DNA of 64,000 nucleotides from Ligustrum vulgare (GCA_963555705.1 OY743189.1:2249501-2313500), one strand, 5' to 3'. Positions 1 through 11,791 are shown, numbered from the stretch's first letter. Notes: generated from the letters alone by a model not told the origin. Translations and numbers: made by a program.

Positions 1-8
1 TATTGGTT

Positions 9-205
9 GAATCTTATATTGTCTATATATTAGTTTTCATCCTGTTTTGAATCTTATATTGCCTATATAAGTTTTCATCCTCTTTTGGAGCTAAAAAGAA
101 TGTTAGTTTTCATCCTTACATTGTCTATATTAGTTTTCATCCTCTTTTGAATCTTACATTGTCTATATTAGTTTTCATCCTCTTTTATTTAGAGTTAAAA
201 AGAAT
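9..205. repeat. Short tandem repeat, about 40-55 bp units
   Basis: Four imperfect head-to-tail copies of a unit with the core TTGTCTATATTAGTTTTCATC and CTCTTTTGAATCTTA. Copies differ by small indels and some carry an extra GAGCTAAAAAGAATG segment. It lies inside the presumed Helitron body. No coding capacity. Confidence 0.7.
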
Positions 206-420
206 GTTGATGACTAAATGATGCAGTTGCACCTATACTCCGACAATGGAAGTTCAACTTTTATTATGACTATTTTTTGTAGTCCTAATGTACCTTTTAG
301 CTTGCAGTAATACTTATATTTGCTCCGATTACTGTTTCTTTTTTACATTTACTCTTTATTCTATGGATTTTGATTGTATATTTTGAAGTTGATATCATGT
401 CATTTTTCTTTTATAAATAG

Positions 421-615
421 GATGGGGTCATTTTGCGCAGTTCACTATTGCTTTGGTGAATAAAGATGCTAAAAAATCCAAGTATTTTGGTAAGTTATTC
501 AATTTTCGCTATTACTTTTGTGTTTAAATTCTCATTTTAGATCAAGAGTAGCTTGAATTGTATTTATCTATGCTCATAAACTACATTGGTTTTGGAAAAA
601 GGAGCATGATTGGGT
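421..615 (+). pseudogene. TRAF/MATH-domain gene fragment (MUSE13/14-like), captured exons
   Basis: A 69-nt exon (421-489) follows TAAATAG and is followed by GTAAGT. It reads W-G-H-F-A-Q-F-T-I-A-L-V-N-K-D-A-K-K-S-K-Y, the MATH-domain stretch typical of plant TRAF-homologue proteins (MUSE13/MUSE14 type, adaptors in NLR immune receptor turnover). After about 100 bp of intron-like sequence, 589-615 reads F-W-K-K-E-H-D-W, the next conserved block of the same domain, without a clean acceptor. A further stretch near 795-850 is open (E-D-V-D-A-R-K-A-E-L-R-G-L-M) and may be another fragment. There is no start, the domain is incomplete, and it sits in a Helitron tail. It is a gene fragment, not a functional gene. 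Confidence 0.6.
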
Positions 616-1037
616 ATCAAAAATATTTATGTAGCTATCAAAATTGTTACATAGTTTATTCACGCTGATAATATGATCAAAGCTCAAGTCCAAGTCATCA
701 AGTGTCTTTAGATAACATACTCGTGTATATGACTGTCATATAGTGATTGAACTTGAACTTTCATATATTGATGAACATTGCATCAAGTGAAGATGTTGAT
801 GCACGTAAGGCTGAGCTTCGAGGCCTAATGCATAAGTTTGATTTTCTTTACAACTTTTCAAAGATCAATAACAATCAAAAACATTGTTGAGGGTATTTAG
901 CGAGTAATAAATGAATTTTTTACTGAATCTAATCTTAACTAATTTTTCATGTCCAAATAACAACTACTGAGCTTTCTACCCACACGAATTAATACAAATA
1001 TGAAACATCACGTGCTTTGCACGTGTTTTTCTACTAG

Positions 1038-1740
1038 TAAGTAAATAATTCTTACTGTAAATATGGTGCACTTTTCTCTAAGGAAGGGGTTAGCAATTCT
1101 ATACTCTAATTCAATATACTCTCACTCCATTTTCTCTCTTTTACACACTTATATTTCCCGCATTCAACATATATCTACTCGAAATGGAAATTCACTTGAG
1201 CGTCGGAGTGCAAACGGGAGCCACTTTGGCTCCCTTTGCTTGCTGATCATTTGTCTTAGTGGTCAGGAAGTCCATGTGTTCAAGAGGGAGGAGGTGAGAC
1301 GTGTTAATTCAAGATCCTACCAGATTTTGTGATCAACAAAATCATTCATTACCCATTGAGTATCTGATGAGACTTGATTATTGTTTGTTGGCTACTTAAT
1401 TTCAGCCCTCCTCTCCCTTTATCGATGAATTTAAAATGATCTTAGTAAATGTAATGTTGAAATACATTAATAGAGTACTATCTATTTGCTAACCATTTTT
1501 GGTTTAGTTATGTGTTGTTTAAACTATGATGTCTATTAGATTTTTAGCCACCCAAGTTTAAGTTTTTGAAAACTTCCAAGCATCCTAAAAGAAAATGGAC
1601 ACATGTACTTTACATATTTACTTGCATTTTTTTATAATGCATGAATAAAATAATAATTGGAATGATTTATTGATTAGTAAATTTGTATTTCTGTGGAATA
1701 TGTTTTGCAGATTTCGATGCATATAGTGAGGATTAAACCA
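1038..1740. other. Intergenic, no recognised feature
   Basis: An 89-codon open frame at 1063-1332 has no recognisable domain and ordinary AT-rich composition. I see no RNA gene, promoter or repeat boundary that I can support. Confidence 0.4.
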
Positions 1741-1744
1741 TACA

Positions 1745-3770
1745 CCCTCCATCAATTCAAATGACTCGAGCTTGCAATCAGGTGAAGGCCTTCCAACACT
1801 TCCATCCTCATCATCGCGAAAGAGAAAATCTAATATGTTATCTTCATTTATTTGGGATCACTTCACTTTATTGGGCACAATGGATGATCTAGATGTTAGA
1901 TGTAAATGTAATTATTGTGGAGTTGATTATGCTTGTGACACCAAAAAAATGTAATACAAGAACTTTGAGTAACCATTTGAGCCTTAATTGTAAGAAGTAT
2001 CCCAGTAGATTACTAGACAAAAATAGAAAACTCTATCTTTCGAAAAGATAAATGAGGGTGGTGGGAGTAACCTTATAGCTGTTGGTTGTAGTAAGGAAGG
2101 GTGTCGGGTTGCATGTGCAAAAATGGTAATAGTAGATGAACTTCCTTTTAGGTTTGTCGAAGCACGTGGTTTTAAACATTTTTGTGGTGTTGCATGTCCT
2201 CGGTTTTAGCCTCCATCTCGTAGAACTCTTGTTAGAGACATTTATCAGTTATATTTAGATAAGAAGTTGAAATTGAGAAATTTCTTTTCTCGGCAATGTC
2301 AAAAGGTTTCCCTTACCATTGATACTTGGACTTCTATTCAGATGTGAACTATATGTCTCTAACAACACACTATATTGATTTTTATTGGACACTTCATAAG
2401 CGCATTTTGAGTTTTGTGTTGCTCCCAATCATAAGGGAAAATACTCTAGGCAAAATGATTAAAACTTGCTTCCATTAGTGGGGTAATAGAGAGTTTTTAC
2501 AGTCACATTTGATAATGCTTCCTCAAATAATACAGCTATTGCTTATCCTAGGAGAAAGATCAGTGGTTGAGGTAATAGTGGTGTATTCTAGATGGTAAAT
2601 ATTTGCATTTGAGATGTTGTGCACACATTATTAACCTGATTGCTTGTGAGGGGTTGAAAGATGTGCATGATTCCATGGTTAATATTCGAAATGCAATCAA
2701 ATATGTTAAGTCTTCTCCTACTAGGTGCGACAAACTAAAGGATTGTGCGAGATAAGAAAAGATTGTGTGCAAATATGTTGTGTTTTTAGATATTCCAACT
2801 AGGTGGAATTCTACCTATTTGATGTTGAAAACCGATTTGAAATTTAAAAATTATTTTGACAGATTAGAGGAAGATGATAGACAATACTCGCATTACTTTC
2901 GAGAAGATGATGGTGGTAGGAAAAGGGGTGGGCCTCCGTCATTTGTGGCTTAGGAAAATGCTTTTGTGTTTGTCAAGTTCCTTAAAAATTTCTTTAATAT
3001 GACTTTGACATTTGGTACATCATTGCGTGTTGGTGCTTGTGCTTATCTTCATGAAATATGTAATATTCTCTTGGAGATAGATGAATGAAGTTTAAGTAAT
3101 GACCCATTTTTGAATGATATGGCATCTAATATGATATGGCATCCACGATACAAACTTGATTACATTGAATATTTATTTAGCAATTTGTACAAGGATGAGC
3201 GAGCTGCTTGTGATATGACTAAGGGTTTGAAAACCAATTTGGTATGCATTTATGATTGGTATTTTGGATGTGAAGAAGTTAGTGAAAGTAGTCAAATATC
3301 ATTTGAAGGTTCTTGTTGTATGGCACTTCTTCATCTTCTACTAGTGATGCTCGACTTTCTAGGTTTTTGATAAGCAAGCAGTAGAAAATTTGATTGAGAT
3401 AAAAAATGATGTGGAGAGATACTTGTTAGATGCTCATGAAAGTATAGGGAACAAGGACTTTGATGTTCTTACCTGGTGGAAAGTTAGAGGTAAGTGTGGT
3501 GTCTTGTCTAGATTAGCTAGAGATGTGCTAGCCACTCAAGTTTCAACTGTTGCTTCAGAAAGTGCATTTAGTACTGGAGTAAAGATAATCAACCCTTTTC
3601 GCAGTTCCTTAACTCCTAAAATGTTTGAGGTCTTGGCGTGCGCTCAAAATTGGTTGAAAGCATCTCCAAACTTGGATGGTTTTTGCATGGGAGATGTAAA
3701 GCTCTACAACCAATTTGATGAAGGTAATATATGTTATTTTTACTTATTTGAACATAGTTTGACGTGATAT
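1745..3770 (+). pseudogene. hAT-family transposase, BED zinc finger, decayed
   Basis: Pieces appear in the right order for a RICESLEEPER/DAYSLEEPER-like hAT transposase. First a BED zinc finger (1772 to about 2010), with W-D-H-F and two C-x2-C-type cysteines, then a frameshift before the H-L half. Next, shattered RNase-H-fold core segments (2200-2560, including T-I-D-T-W-T-S and V-T-F-D-N-A-S-S-N). Then R-W-N-S-T-Y-L-M-L (2765-2953). Finally the hAT dimerisation region (3470-3690), with L-A-R-D-V-L-A-T, the S-E-S-A-F-S motif and L-T-P-K-M-F-E. Several frameshifts and stops separate these, so no full-length protein can be made. It could be a decayed transposon copy or a decayed domesticated gene; the hAT-like terminal sequence downstream favours a transposon. 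Confidence 0.8.
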
Positions 3771-4489
3771 TACTTAATTTCTTGTAGAAGTTCTAGGTTC
3801 AATGAATCAAGATGATCAAGTGCGAAACGCTCACCGGTGTGCTAATGTGACTACGTGAGTATTGATTTTCGGTATATCAAAATTTTAAGTTTATTTTTTC
3901 TTCTAAAGTTTTTATCCTAATCTTATATTGCTAAAATAACGGTATGACAAGATTCGATTATTGAAATATTATTCAATTTCTCAAAATCTCGTGCTAAAGA
4001 GCGTGGAGGTTCGAGTAAGCCCGATTTGAAGAGACTCATATACGGAACGCCGGTTTAGTTCATTGACTAGAAACAATTTTTCCCTGTAGTTGTATGATGT
4101 TTGATTATTTGTTGTTGGATGAAATATTTGTTAATGGTTGGATTATTATTTTAATTATATTTTGATGATTGTACTATTAAATTATATTATTTATGTCTCA
4201 AATTTATTTGGATGAATTGATCGATCTTGTTTGATTGATGGTATGATATTATTTGAATAATTGTACAAATATAGATGTAGTTAGAATGATTAAAATTTGT
4301 AATTTTTCTTTGAATTTATCGATTTTTTGGTTTTTATAGGCATTTAACATTTTTGGTACAATGTTTTAAGTTGTTAAATAGGTTGTTTAATTGGGCCAAT
4401 AATATAAATTTTAAGTGATTATACATGTTGTAAACTTAAGATTTAATTGAGACAACAAAAATTGGATTAATAAGCTTTTTTTTTTTTTT

Positions 4490-4590
4490 TACATTATTTG
4501 CCAAATTGGGCCGAAGCCCAACCTGCCCGATACTTGATTGGGTTGGGTTTGGGTTGGACCTAAACCTGACCTACGCCTACCCCTAGTTAG
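4490..4590 (+). mobile_element. Probable right end of the hAT element
   Basis: The segment has the repetitive GGGTTGGGTT / GACCTAAACCTGACC composition typical of subterminal regions of plant hAT elements and finishes GCCTACCCCTAGTTAG, which resembles a CCCTA-type terminus. I could not find the matching left terminus or an 8-bp target duplication. 3771-4490 between the transposase and this end is AT-rich and holds nothing else I recognise. Confidence 0.35.
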
Positions 4591-4879
4591 AGCAAAAGAA
4601 CGGCTAATTAGGCCCATACATACATTTATTCTTTAAATTTTAAAAATCAGTTAATTCTATACTATTTTACTAAATCAGGTGAATAAATATAAACCAAACC
4701 CCAATCATTCCTCTTTCTCCTTTCGTTCCTCTATCTCCTTTCGTTCCCATATGTATCAAACAAAGGGGGTTTATGAAGAGGACCCCGACAAAGTTCATCA
4801 AGGACACGAGAAACCTCACTTAGTAGTGTCGCTGTGGTCGGACGAAGTCTCCAATTAAGAATGCCTCCACCACTGCATC

Positions 4880-5325
4880 TACAGTGATTGCTTCCATCAA
4901 CAAGTCCATTTATACTTGTCAGCACCGCCTTATCAAGATTTTCAGAAAATTAGCTCGCATTGCCACCCCAAGGAAAACACCACACAAGAAAGGGTACCAA
5001 ACCCTTCAAAAAGTCCCTGCCGACCCGCTAAATTCTATCAGCAGATCACTGTTTAATGATAAAATTCCTCTACCACCATTGCTTTCGCCTGAGAAGAAGA
5101 CTATTTTCTTGATTTAGACGAAACCTTGGTGCATTCCAAGCCAAATCCGCCTCCGAAGAAGTACAATTTCATTGTTAGACTAGTGTTTAATGGAGAAAAG
5201 GTCGAATTCTATGTGTTGAAGAGGCTATTTGGAGATGAATTTTCAGATTTTCTAAGCTAGAGATTTAAGATTGTGGTGTTCACTGCTGGGATTGAAGAGT
5301 ATGTGTTGAAGAGGCCATTTGTAAA
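4880..5325 (+). pseudogene. SCP1-like CTD small phosphatase (FCP1/NIF domain), frameshifted
   Basis: After an N-terminal stretch (4884-5110) comes K-K-T-I-F-L, then a one-base frameshift (TTCTTGATTTAGAC). After it the haloacid-dehalogenase nucleophile motif D-L-D-E-T-L-V-H-S reads clearly in the next frame, followed by P-P-P-K-K-Y-N-F-I-V-R. Further on are V-L-K-R and F-x-D-E-F, an in-frame stop at S-*-R-F-K, and I-V-V-F-T-A-G-I-E-E-Y. The order matches plant SCP1-like phosphatases acting on phosphoserine. The copy then runs into a second V-L-K-R-P-F block, as if a short internal segment was duplicated, and stops. The C-terminal half of the domain is missing. No intron is visible, so it may be a retrocopy. 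Confidence 0.75.
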
Positions 5326-6136
5326 CTGTCCTATTTCTCTTTATGTATTACATTGGATATCTAATTACAACCTCTTTTTCTTGTAATTAGTGGTTGGGGT
5401 GATGGTTTTAGGTGGTGGATGGTGGTAGTGGTGGTAATTAGTTACAATTGTAATTAATTAAAAAATTGAAATAAAGTTACAATTATATTTTAGACGGTGG
5501 TCTGACAATGTGGGTTTTGACGATAGTTGATTACAAATTATACTAATGTAATTAATTACGAATTATGAATTACACTAATGTTTTACTAATTCATAAGTTA
5601 TAATTGTAATTAATTACAAAAACCTGATTATGATTAAAAAAAAAAAACTTGATTCTGATAATTATTTTGATACTTGTATAATTAGTTACAAATCACTTGA
5701 TTACAAAAATTTCCATACCTAAATGTTTGTAATTATGAACTTTTCCCACAACAGAATGTGCCCTGAAAAACCTTAAAAGATTAGGCCTCGAGCTACACCA
5801 CCTCAAAATCACCTGAATGAATAAACGTATATGTTAGCAAAATGATCGCAACGAAAAGTTATGAAGCTACCGAAGTAATGGAAATTGAAAGGAGTTATCT
5901 CTTTTCGATATCAACCCAAGCTTGATAAAGTAAAAATGCATGTTCAAGAGAGCCTCGAATTTTCTTTTAGCCTCGGGCATTGAAAAAATAGTACGAATGG
6001 TCTATAAGTCAGGTTCCAAAAATAATCATCGAGGCAGAATCCCTATAAAGTGAAAATAACTTACATCACTACTAGCACAAGTCTTAACATCTCAGGTTCT
6101 CCTAGAGTAACTCACTTGCAAAACAATAGAAGGTAG
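5326..6136. other. AT-rich spacer
   Basis: 5340-5720 is low-complexity sequence with many TAATTACAA/TTGTAATTA words and a GGTGGTGG-rich patch. 5760-6130 is probably degraded retroelement sequence continuing from the minus-strand pseudogene to the right. No gene is supportable. Confidence 0.4.
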
Positions 6137-6950
6137 TTAAATTAAGATTAGGATTGGAATCACCCATGTATATCCGCTAGTTCCCACCAACCTAGAACCA
6201 AGATTCTTCCCAGATTCGGAGTAGTCAGTACCCACTACCAATGATTTATACGAACCCCATGGGCCGAAGTAATACCACCCAAGCCTCTCTAGCATGTCTT
6301 TGGGCTTCATGAACTTTTTCACCTGTTATAGGTTTTGAAAATGTGTATAGGAATCTCCTCCCTAACATATTTATACAAAAATAAAAAATAAAAAAAAATC
6401 ATGGCCCGTGCTATCTAACTTCATGCATTGGGGCTAACTATGTCGGAGTTGATCCATAAAAATGCAAAACATTTCTAAAAAATTGGTTAGTGTCAGTCTC
6501 AAGCCCCCAATTGAAGGCAAAGAACTTCAAAGCAACACCTCTCCTCCGAGAACTGCATGATCTCTCACCAAACTCTAGAACAATAAATTCTATATCACTA
6601 TGGACTCTATAACAATCCCTCAAGGTGACCAAATCCTCCTCTTTGATAATGGAAAGATGATTCATTGTATCCCACAATGCCTTTCCCTCTCCATTGTTAC
6701 CCCCCCAGGACACCTCTTCTCCAGGTACTCTTTTCCCTATTGATGCCAAAAATAAAATTTGACCCTCCTCATTTACAATCCTAACGAGTATAGCCTCTAC
6801 CAAATCAGGGGACATCTCCCTAGAACTAAAATCTATCGTCTCTATACATTGGCTGAGAGTATCATTAGAATTGCAGGAAGTGGTGGATATAGTGCCAAAG
6901 GAAAAAGAAGCATGAAATATTAAAAATAAAAAAATGGATCTTTTGTTCAA
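6137..6950 (-). pseudogene. Retroelement protein fragment (putative plant transposon protein)
   Basis: A 170-aa open frame (6950-6438) contains S-P-D-L-V-E, then E-E-D-L-V-T-L-R-D-C-Y-R, F-I-V-L-E-F-G-E-R-S-C-S, and ends F-F-R-N-V-L-H-F-Y-G-S-T-P-T. That order of blocks is characteristic of the putative plant transposon/retrotransposon gag-like proteins that are abundant in many eudicots. A second open piece (6322-6137), with W-Y-Y-F-G-P-W-G, probably continues the same protein after a break. The first 20 residues look hydrophobic only because of a chance upstream extension; the true frame is likely 5' truncated. No LTRs were found around it. Confidence 0.55.
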
Positions 6951-7189
6951 GATAAAAGATTTTTCAATTGCACCGAAATCTCATAAAGGCAAAGAGTACG
7001 AACATCATCCATTATATTAAAGAGAAAATTATCCCATCTATCTGATCTTTGATCATTTTGGATAGTTGAATTTCAAGAGTCGGTAACCATTGACGAACGT
7101 AGGGATATGATTCAACTTTGATAAGTACACGCACATATGTAGTGTGCGGCTCCCAACTGATACCACTTCCCAAATTATATTATAATGAT

Positions 7190-7558
7190 TACATACAGGT
7201 TGGGGACCTTATATGCAAATCAAGCGACGCTATCCCAATTCCCACACAAGGGCATCGCTTGTCTTCAAGCGATGAACCGGCTGGATAGTCATCAGCAAAT
7301 CAACTCTTGCCTAAATGGGGACTTATCTTCTTACAGAAACTTCAATACTAATAGAAAGCGGTGCTTAATGACAAGCATCCTCGCTACACATTGGAAGAGC
7401 CCGGCAAACAAGACTCTTCCATAGAATAAATGTTTTTCCCTTTAATGAGATTTTGTTCTTGCACGTAGAGCTATCCCCATGAAGGGTTTCATAGATCTTC
7501 AAGAAAAAAATAGACTAAGACCTCATTTTTAAATCGGCTTCTCCCTTAAACTATCTTC
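7190..7558 (-). repeat. Fold-back array, left (inverted) arm
   Basis: The segment reads as the reverse complement of the units at 7565-17195. It contains the complements of the GATTTGCAGATG, CTTGAAGACAAG, TCTTCCAATGTATAG, CGTAAAGC and CAGTGAAGGG landmarks in the expected order. The symmetry centre is near 7560 (CTTCTCCCTTAAACT against AGTTTTAAGGAAG). About one and a half units are present. Open frames here are accidental. Confidence 0.65.
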
Positions 7559-7928
7559 TCCTAGTTTTAAGGAAGATTTGATTCGTAAATAAGGTTCCAA
7601 TCGGTTAGTTGATTGATGAAAAGCAAGAACCTTTTGCAAGGACATAGTCACATGCAAAAATAAAGTTCTAGTGAATGGAGAAGCACTCATTCTCTAGAAG
7701 ATGCTTTTTTCGGGGCTTTTCCAATTATAGAGATGCTGCTTATCGTAAAGCACCGCTGTCTATAGGAAAGAGTTTATTTGCAGATGAGGTCCTAGCCTGT
7801 TCATTGCTTGAAGACAAGAGATGCTCATGTGTGGGGATAGCACTGCATGCCAAAATCAAGTCTCGATGAAGGGAGAAACGTTTCTTCTCTAGAAGAGACT
7901 TGTTTATCGAGGCTTTTCCAATGCATAG

Positions 7929-10497
7929 TGTAAGACTGTTTTTCATTTTTACGTGTAATTTTAAATTTCACGTAATATTCTTGTGAATGTTATTATAAAT
8001 TATAATTTTATGATCTTTAACGTCTATAATTGGAATTATCTTGCAGTGGAAGGACTTGGACGCCGCCTCGATCAATGTACCAATTAAAATGTTTATAAAT
8101 TGTTTACGTACAATTCTATGTCTAATTATTTATTTTAATTGTTACTTGCCAATTCTATTGTAATTGAGTAGCAAGTTGCCTAAATTGAAGTTGGGAAAAG
8201 TTTGGTGACACTTTGGAATTTTATTTGAAAGTTATGAACATAAATTACCAATCTATGAGAGCTAAGGGACTGAATTGCAAAGGAGGGGACTTGAGGGACC
8301 AATTTGCAAATTTCGAAAGATTTAAAACTAAATACTAACCTAACCCTCACTCCTCTCTCTCTCACATCCGCTCTCTCTCTCGGCCTCGCGCTCACCTCGC
8401 TCTCTCGGTCATCCTCATCTCTCCGTCTCTCTCTCCGCTTCTTCCTTGGTCGCCAGCCACCATCACCACCACGACCTCCACCACCTCCCCCTTGTCACTG
8501 CACCAGTGGGTAACTCCTACCCTGTCACGCCCGCACGCACGCACCACTCACGGACACACACACACACACAAAACACACACATTGAATTGTTGTATGTATA
8601 TATGAAGTCGTAAGTATATATTGGTGTATATATATATGAACCCATGTATAATTTCAGATTTTTAGTCTGTGTAGATAATTTTTTCAGATTTTGGATTTAT
8701 GAACGTGAGTTATAATTGAAATGATTAGATTTGGGGAAAATTTCAAGAATGGTTAGAGTTGTTATTTGATCATTTTGTTAATTTTGGTTTAAGTCAAATA
8801 TATTTACTTGAGGTTAAAATTAATGGGTAAGAAGATTTCCTAATTCGCAATGAAATTGGATTTTTTTGTTTAGAATATGGTATGCTAGGGTTTGACATAA
8901 CTTAAAATCTCGTTTGAGTTAAATTGTGGATCACGTTGAAGTTTTAACCTCAGTCAGGATTTTTGGTTTACTATTGAAAAGTATTGTGATTATGTGTATA
9001 CTAAATTAGAATTTCAAGTAATGAGGTGGTTTTCATTGAATTTTAATGTATATTCTTGACTTATAGTTGCTATTTTCAAACTTTTGAAATTTGTAATTTA
9101 GTTAACTGTTCGGGTAAAGTTTGAATAAATGGTGATTTTCAAATTTATGAATAGTAGAATGCTAATTGGAATTGTCCTTGTGAAATTCAAGTTGTGATGA
9201 AGATTCCATAGCTTGAACCTTTGTGTAATTTGATTAGTTAGATTTCAATTTTGGCATCTAAGTTAATCTCTTATTTCGAATGAAGTATGATTTGTATTTG
9301 ACATGACTTAAGATCCCATTTGGTTTGAATTGTGAGTCACATGAAAGTCTCAACCTTATTTAGAAGTGTGAAATTTGATTTTGAACTAAAATTATATTTC
9401 ACTTAATGAATGGGTACAACTAGGATTTTGGTATATTGACGACACTGGCAGTCGAGGCTCCTCCACTTGCAAATCCAGATAACGGTAAATGCTAAGGACG
9501 TCAGGTAAGTAAACTTCCCCTATTTTCATGAAAGTAGAAAGTTAATGTGAAATTAATGTGCGTAAGTGATTTCGTGTTAATTACTTAATGTTGATATATT
9601 TGAATTGCCATATGCAAGTATGTGTATTTAAGGAAACGTTCAAACATGCACATTATCATGTCATTGCATCATTAAGCATGCATTGGCATCGAAATGAGAA
9701 AGTCAAATGTTTTAATGAAAGGAATGTGTCAAATGAAGTGAAAGTTTTGAAATGTTAAGTGAAAGTTCGAAATGTTGAAAGTTTTGAAAGGTTAAAGTGA
9801 ATGGGGATACATATTTCAAAGTTAAAGCATTCATGTCATAAGCATGCATTCATGCATAAAGTTTACTTACTGAGCTTTAGCTCACCCCAATCCCTCCCCA
9901 ACATTTCAGGTGATGAAAGTTAGATGATTAGAGGAGAGCACGTGGCGGCAGGCTCAGACAGTACCGACTTGAATTATTTAAAATTTAATTTAATGATTTA
10001 ATTTAAGTTTTTAGTTGTTATTCTTTTAAATTGATAAATCATTTTGAATTAGTTTGTCGGTTCTTAGTCAAAATAAGTTATGGTATTCCCCTGTGATTAG
10101 TTTTATCATGTTTCATGAGTTTATAAATTTATACTTCAAATTATTTTGGTTGAGGAGTTTGGGGAATTGATGTTGAAGTTGAATTTTGGAATTATGGTTG
10201 AATGTTGAATGTTGGATTTGAATGGGTTGAAAATTTCATAATTATTGTAGGTGTGATGTCCCTCTACAGGTTGGTTATGCCCAAGTTATAGAGGAGACTC
10301 TGCCGAAATTCCTATAAAATTTTAGAATAGAAAATGAAAAGGTTGAAGTTTTTAAATGATCTGTTTCCGCATTTTAATGTTTCAACGATTTATTTCCGCA
10401 TATAATGTGAATGGAAGTTAACACGCCTAGGTTTTTGACTTTTGAACTTGGGGCGTTACATTTTAAATTACACGTAAAAATGAAAAGCAGTCTTACA
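7929..10497. mobile_element. 2.57-kb insertion, TG..CA ends with long TIR, TSD CATAG
   Basis: It begins TGTAAGACTG and ends CAGTCTTACA, and the inverted similarity continues for about 38 bp (TTTTTCATTTTTACGTGTAA). CATAG flanks both ends (7924-7928 and 10498-10502), and the host repeat unit rejoins exactly. TG..CA with a 5-bp duplication suggests an LTR-derived element. The right part (9430-10460, ending CTTGGGGCGTTACA) reads like a gypsy LTR. The long inverted ends are unusual for an LTR, so a solo LTR nested in a TIR element is the alternative. No coding region is found; 8343-8510 is a CT-rich then AC-rich tract. Confidence 0.6.
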
Positions 10498-10884
10498 CAT
10501 AGCAAGGCTGTTTGTTGTAAAGTGTCGTTGCCTATTGGGATTGAATTTGCTGCAAGAAGCTAAATCTCAATTTAAGGAAAAGCAGATTTGCAGATGCGGT
10601 CCCAGTCAATTAGTTGGTTGAAGACAAATGAGGCCCTTGTGTAGTGATATTCCTGCGTGCAGAAACAAAGTCCCAGTGAAGGGCAAAATGTTCTTTCTCT
10701 GTAAGAGGCTTGTTTGTTGGAGCTCTTCCAATGTATAGCGAGGCTATTCATCGTAAAGCGCCGCTATCTATTGGGATTGAAGTTGCTATAAGAAGTTGAA
10801 TTCCAGTTTAAGGAGAAGCTGATTTGCAGATGCGGTTCGCTAATTCTTCACTTGAAGACAAGCAAGACCCTTATGTAGGATAGC

Positions 10885-11791
10885 TGATACGATTCGGACC
10901 AGGCATCCAAGGAAAAAGTCGAGCCATCGGCAATACGACAGGGATCTACATGCAAAACGGAGTAAGTTTCATGTTGGAATCGAGCCGAGAAGGCGAAAGG
11001 ATCAAACCGAGCCGAATAATCGAAATTATTTGTGCAGAAAAGTCATTACGGCCGTAACTCTTACAATCACGGCCGTAACCAACTATCGGGGAAAAATGAA
11101 GAAATTCAACAGAACAAGACTTACGGCCGTAAGTCTGAAAGTTACGGCCGTAACTAATGAAGCAGTTTTGGATCCGAGAGGCCATTACGGCTGTAAGTAT
11201 ATTCTTCACGACCGTAACTGAGTAGAGGCCAGATTTTCGAGGATTTTTAATTATTTAGTTTCCTTTTTTGGTTTTTAGGTTATTTTCCAAATTTAGTATT
11301 CTAGTTTAATTAGAATTCTATTTTGAGTAAATTAGCGGCTAGGTTATTTTTCTTATTTATATTCTTTTTCATAATTGTAAAGAACAGTTTAGTTTGAGTT
11401 TATGAATTTGAGTTGAGAGAGTTTTCTCCAATTGAAAGGTTGAGGAGTCCCTTTGGTTTTCTTAGAGAACAAATCCAACTTATCAAATATTGTGAAAATA
11501 TTTGTGGCGTTGAACTTATCAAATATTCGCGAGAATATTTGTGGCGTTTCCAATTAGAATCTTATCAAGGAAATTGACAAGTCCTTGTGGTGTTTCGAAA
11601 ACCTTGGATCTCGATTTCGCATCGCCAATCTTCGCGTCGTGAATCTTGGGTCAAGGTCCTATCGTCAATTTTATCTTTTGAGTATTTTAATTCTTGTTTA
11701 TTTTCGTGTTTGATATGATTTAGATCTTTCCTAGGTTTTAATTTTGTTATTTTCGCGTGTTTGTCAAGATTCCCCGATTGGGATCTCATCA
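10885..11791 (+). repeat. 5' LTR of gag-protease element
   Basis: 907 bp, TG..CA. It contains a cluster of TTACGGCCGTAA palindromes (11044-11216) and a tandem hairpin region at 11484-11586. Relative to the 3' LTR it lacks 22 bp after the first palindrome. Confidence 0.9.

Larger units (their letters stand above)
1..1037 (+). mobile_element. Helitron, 3' part (5' end outside window)
   Basis: The right end has the Helitron 3' signature: a 7-bp stem hairpin (CACGTGC, loop TTT, GCACGTG at 1009-1025), then T-rich sequence and a terminal CTAG at 1034-1037, followed by T. Helitrons end in CTRR a short distance after such a hairpin and insert between A and T. The body contains exon pieces with intron signals from a TRAF/MATH gene, which fits the known gene-fragment capture by plant Helitrons. 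The TC 5' end lies outside the window, so total length and autonomy are unknown. The hairpin and CTAG are seen; assignment to Helitron is inference from family rules. Confidence 0.6.

Noticed and set aside
6437..6950. Signal peptide at the start of the 170-codon frame
   Set aside because: The hydrophobic start is probably a fortuitous upstream extension of a truncated retroelement protein.
8304..8513. Serine/leucine-rich frame as a small gene
   Set aside because: It translates a CT-rich tract within the 2.57-kb insertion and has no domain.
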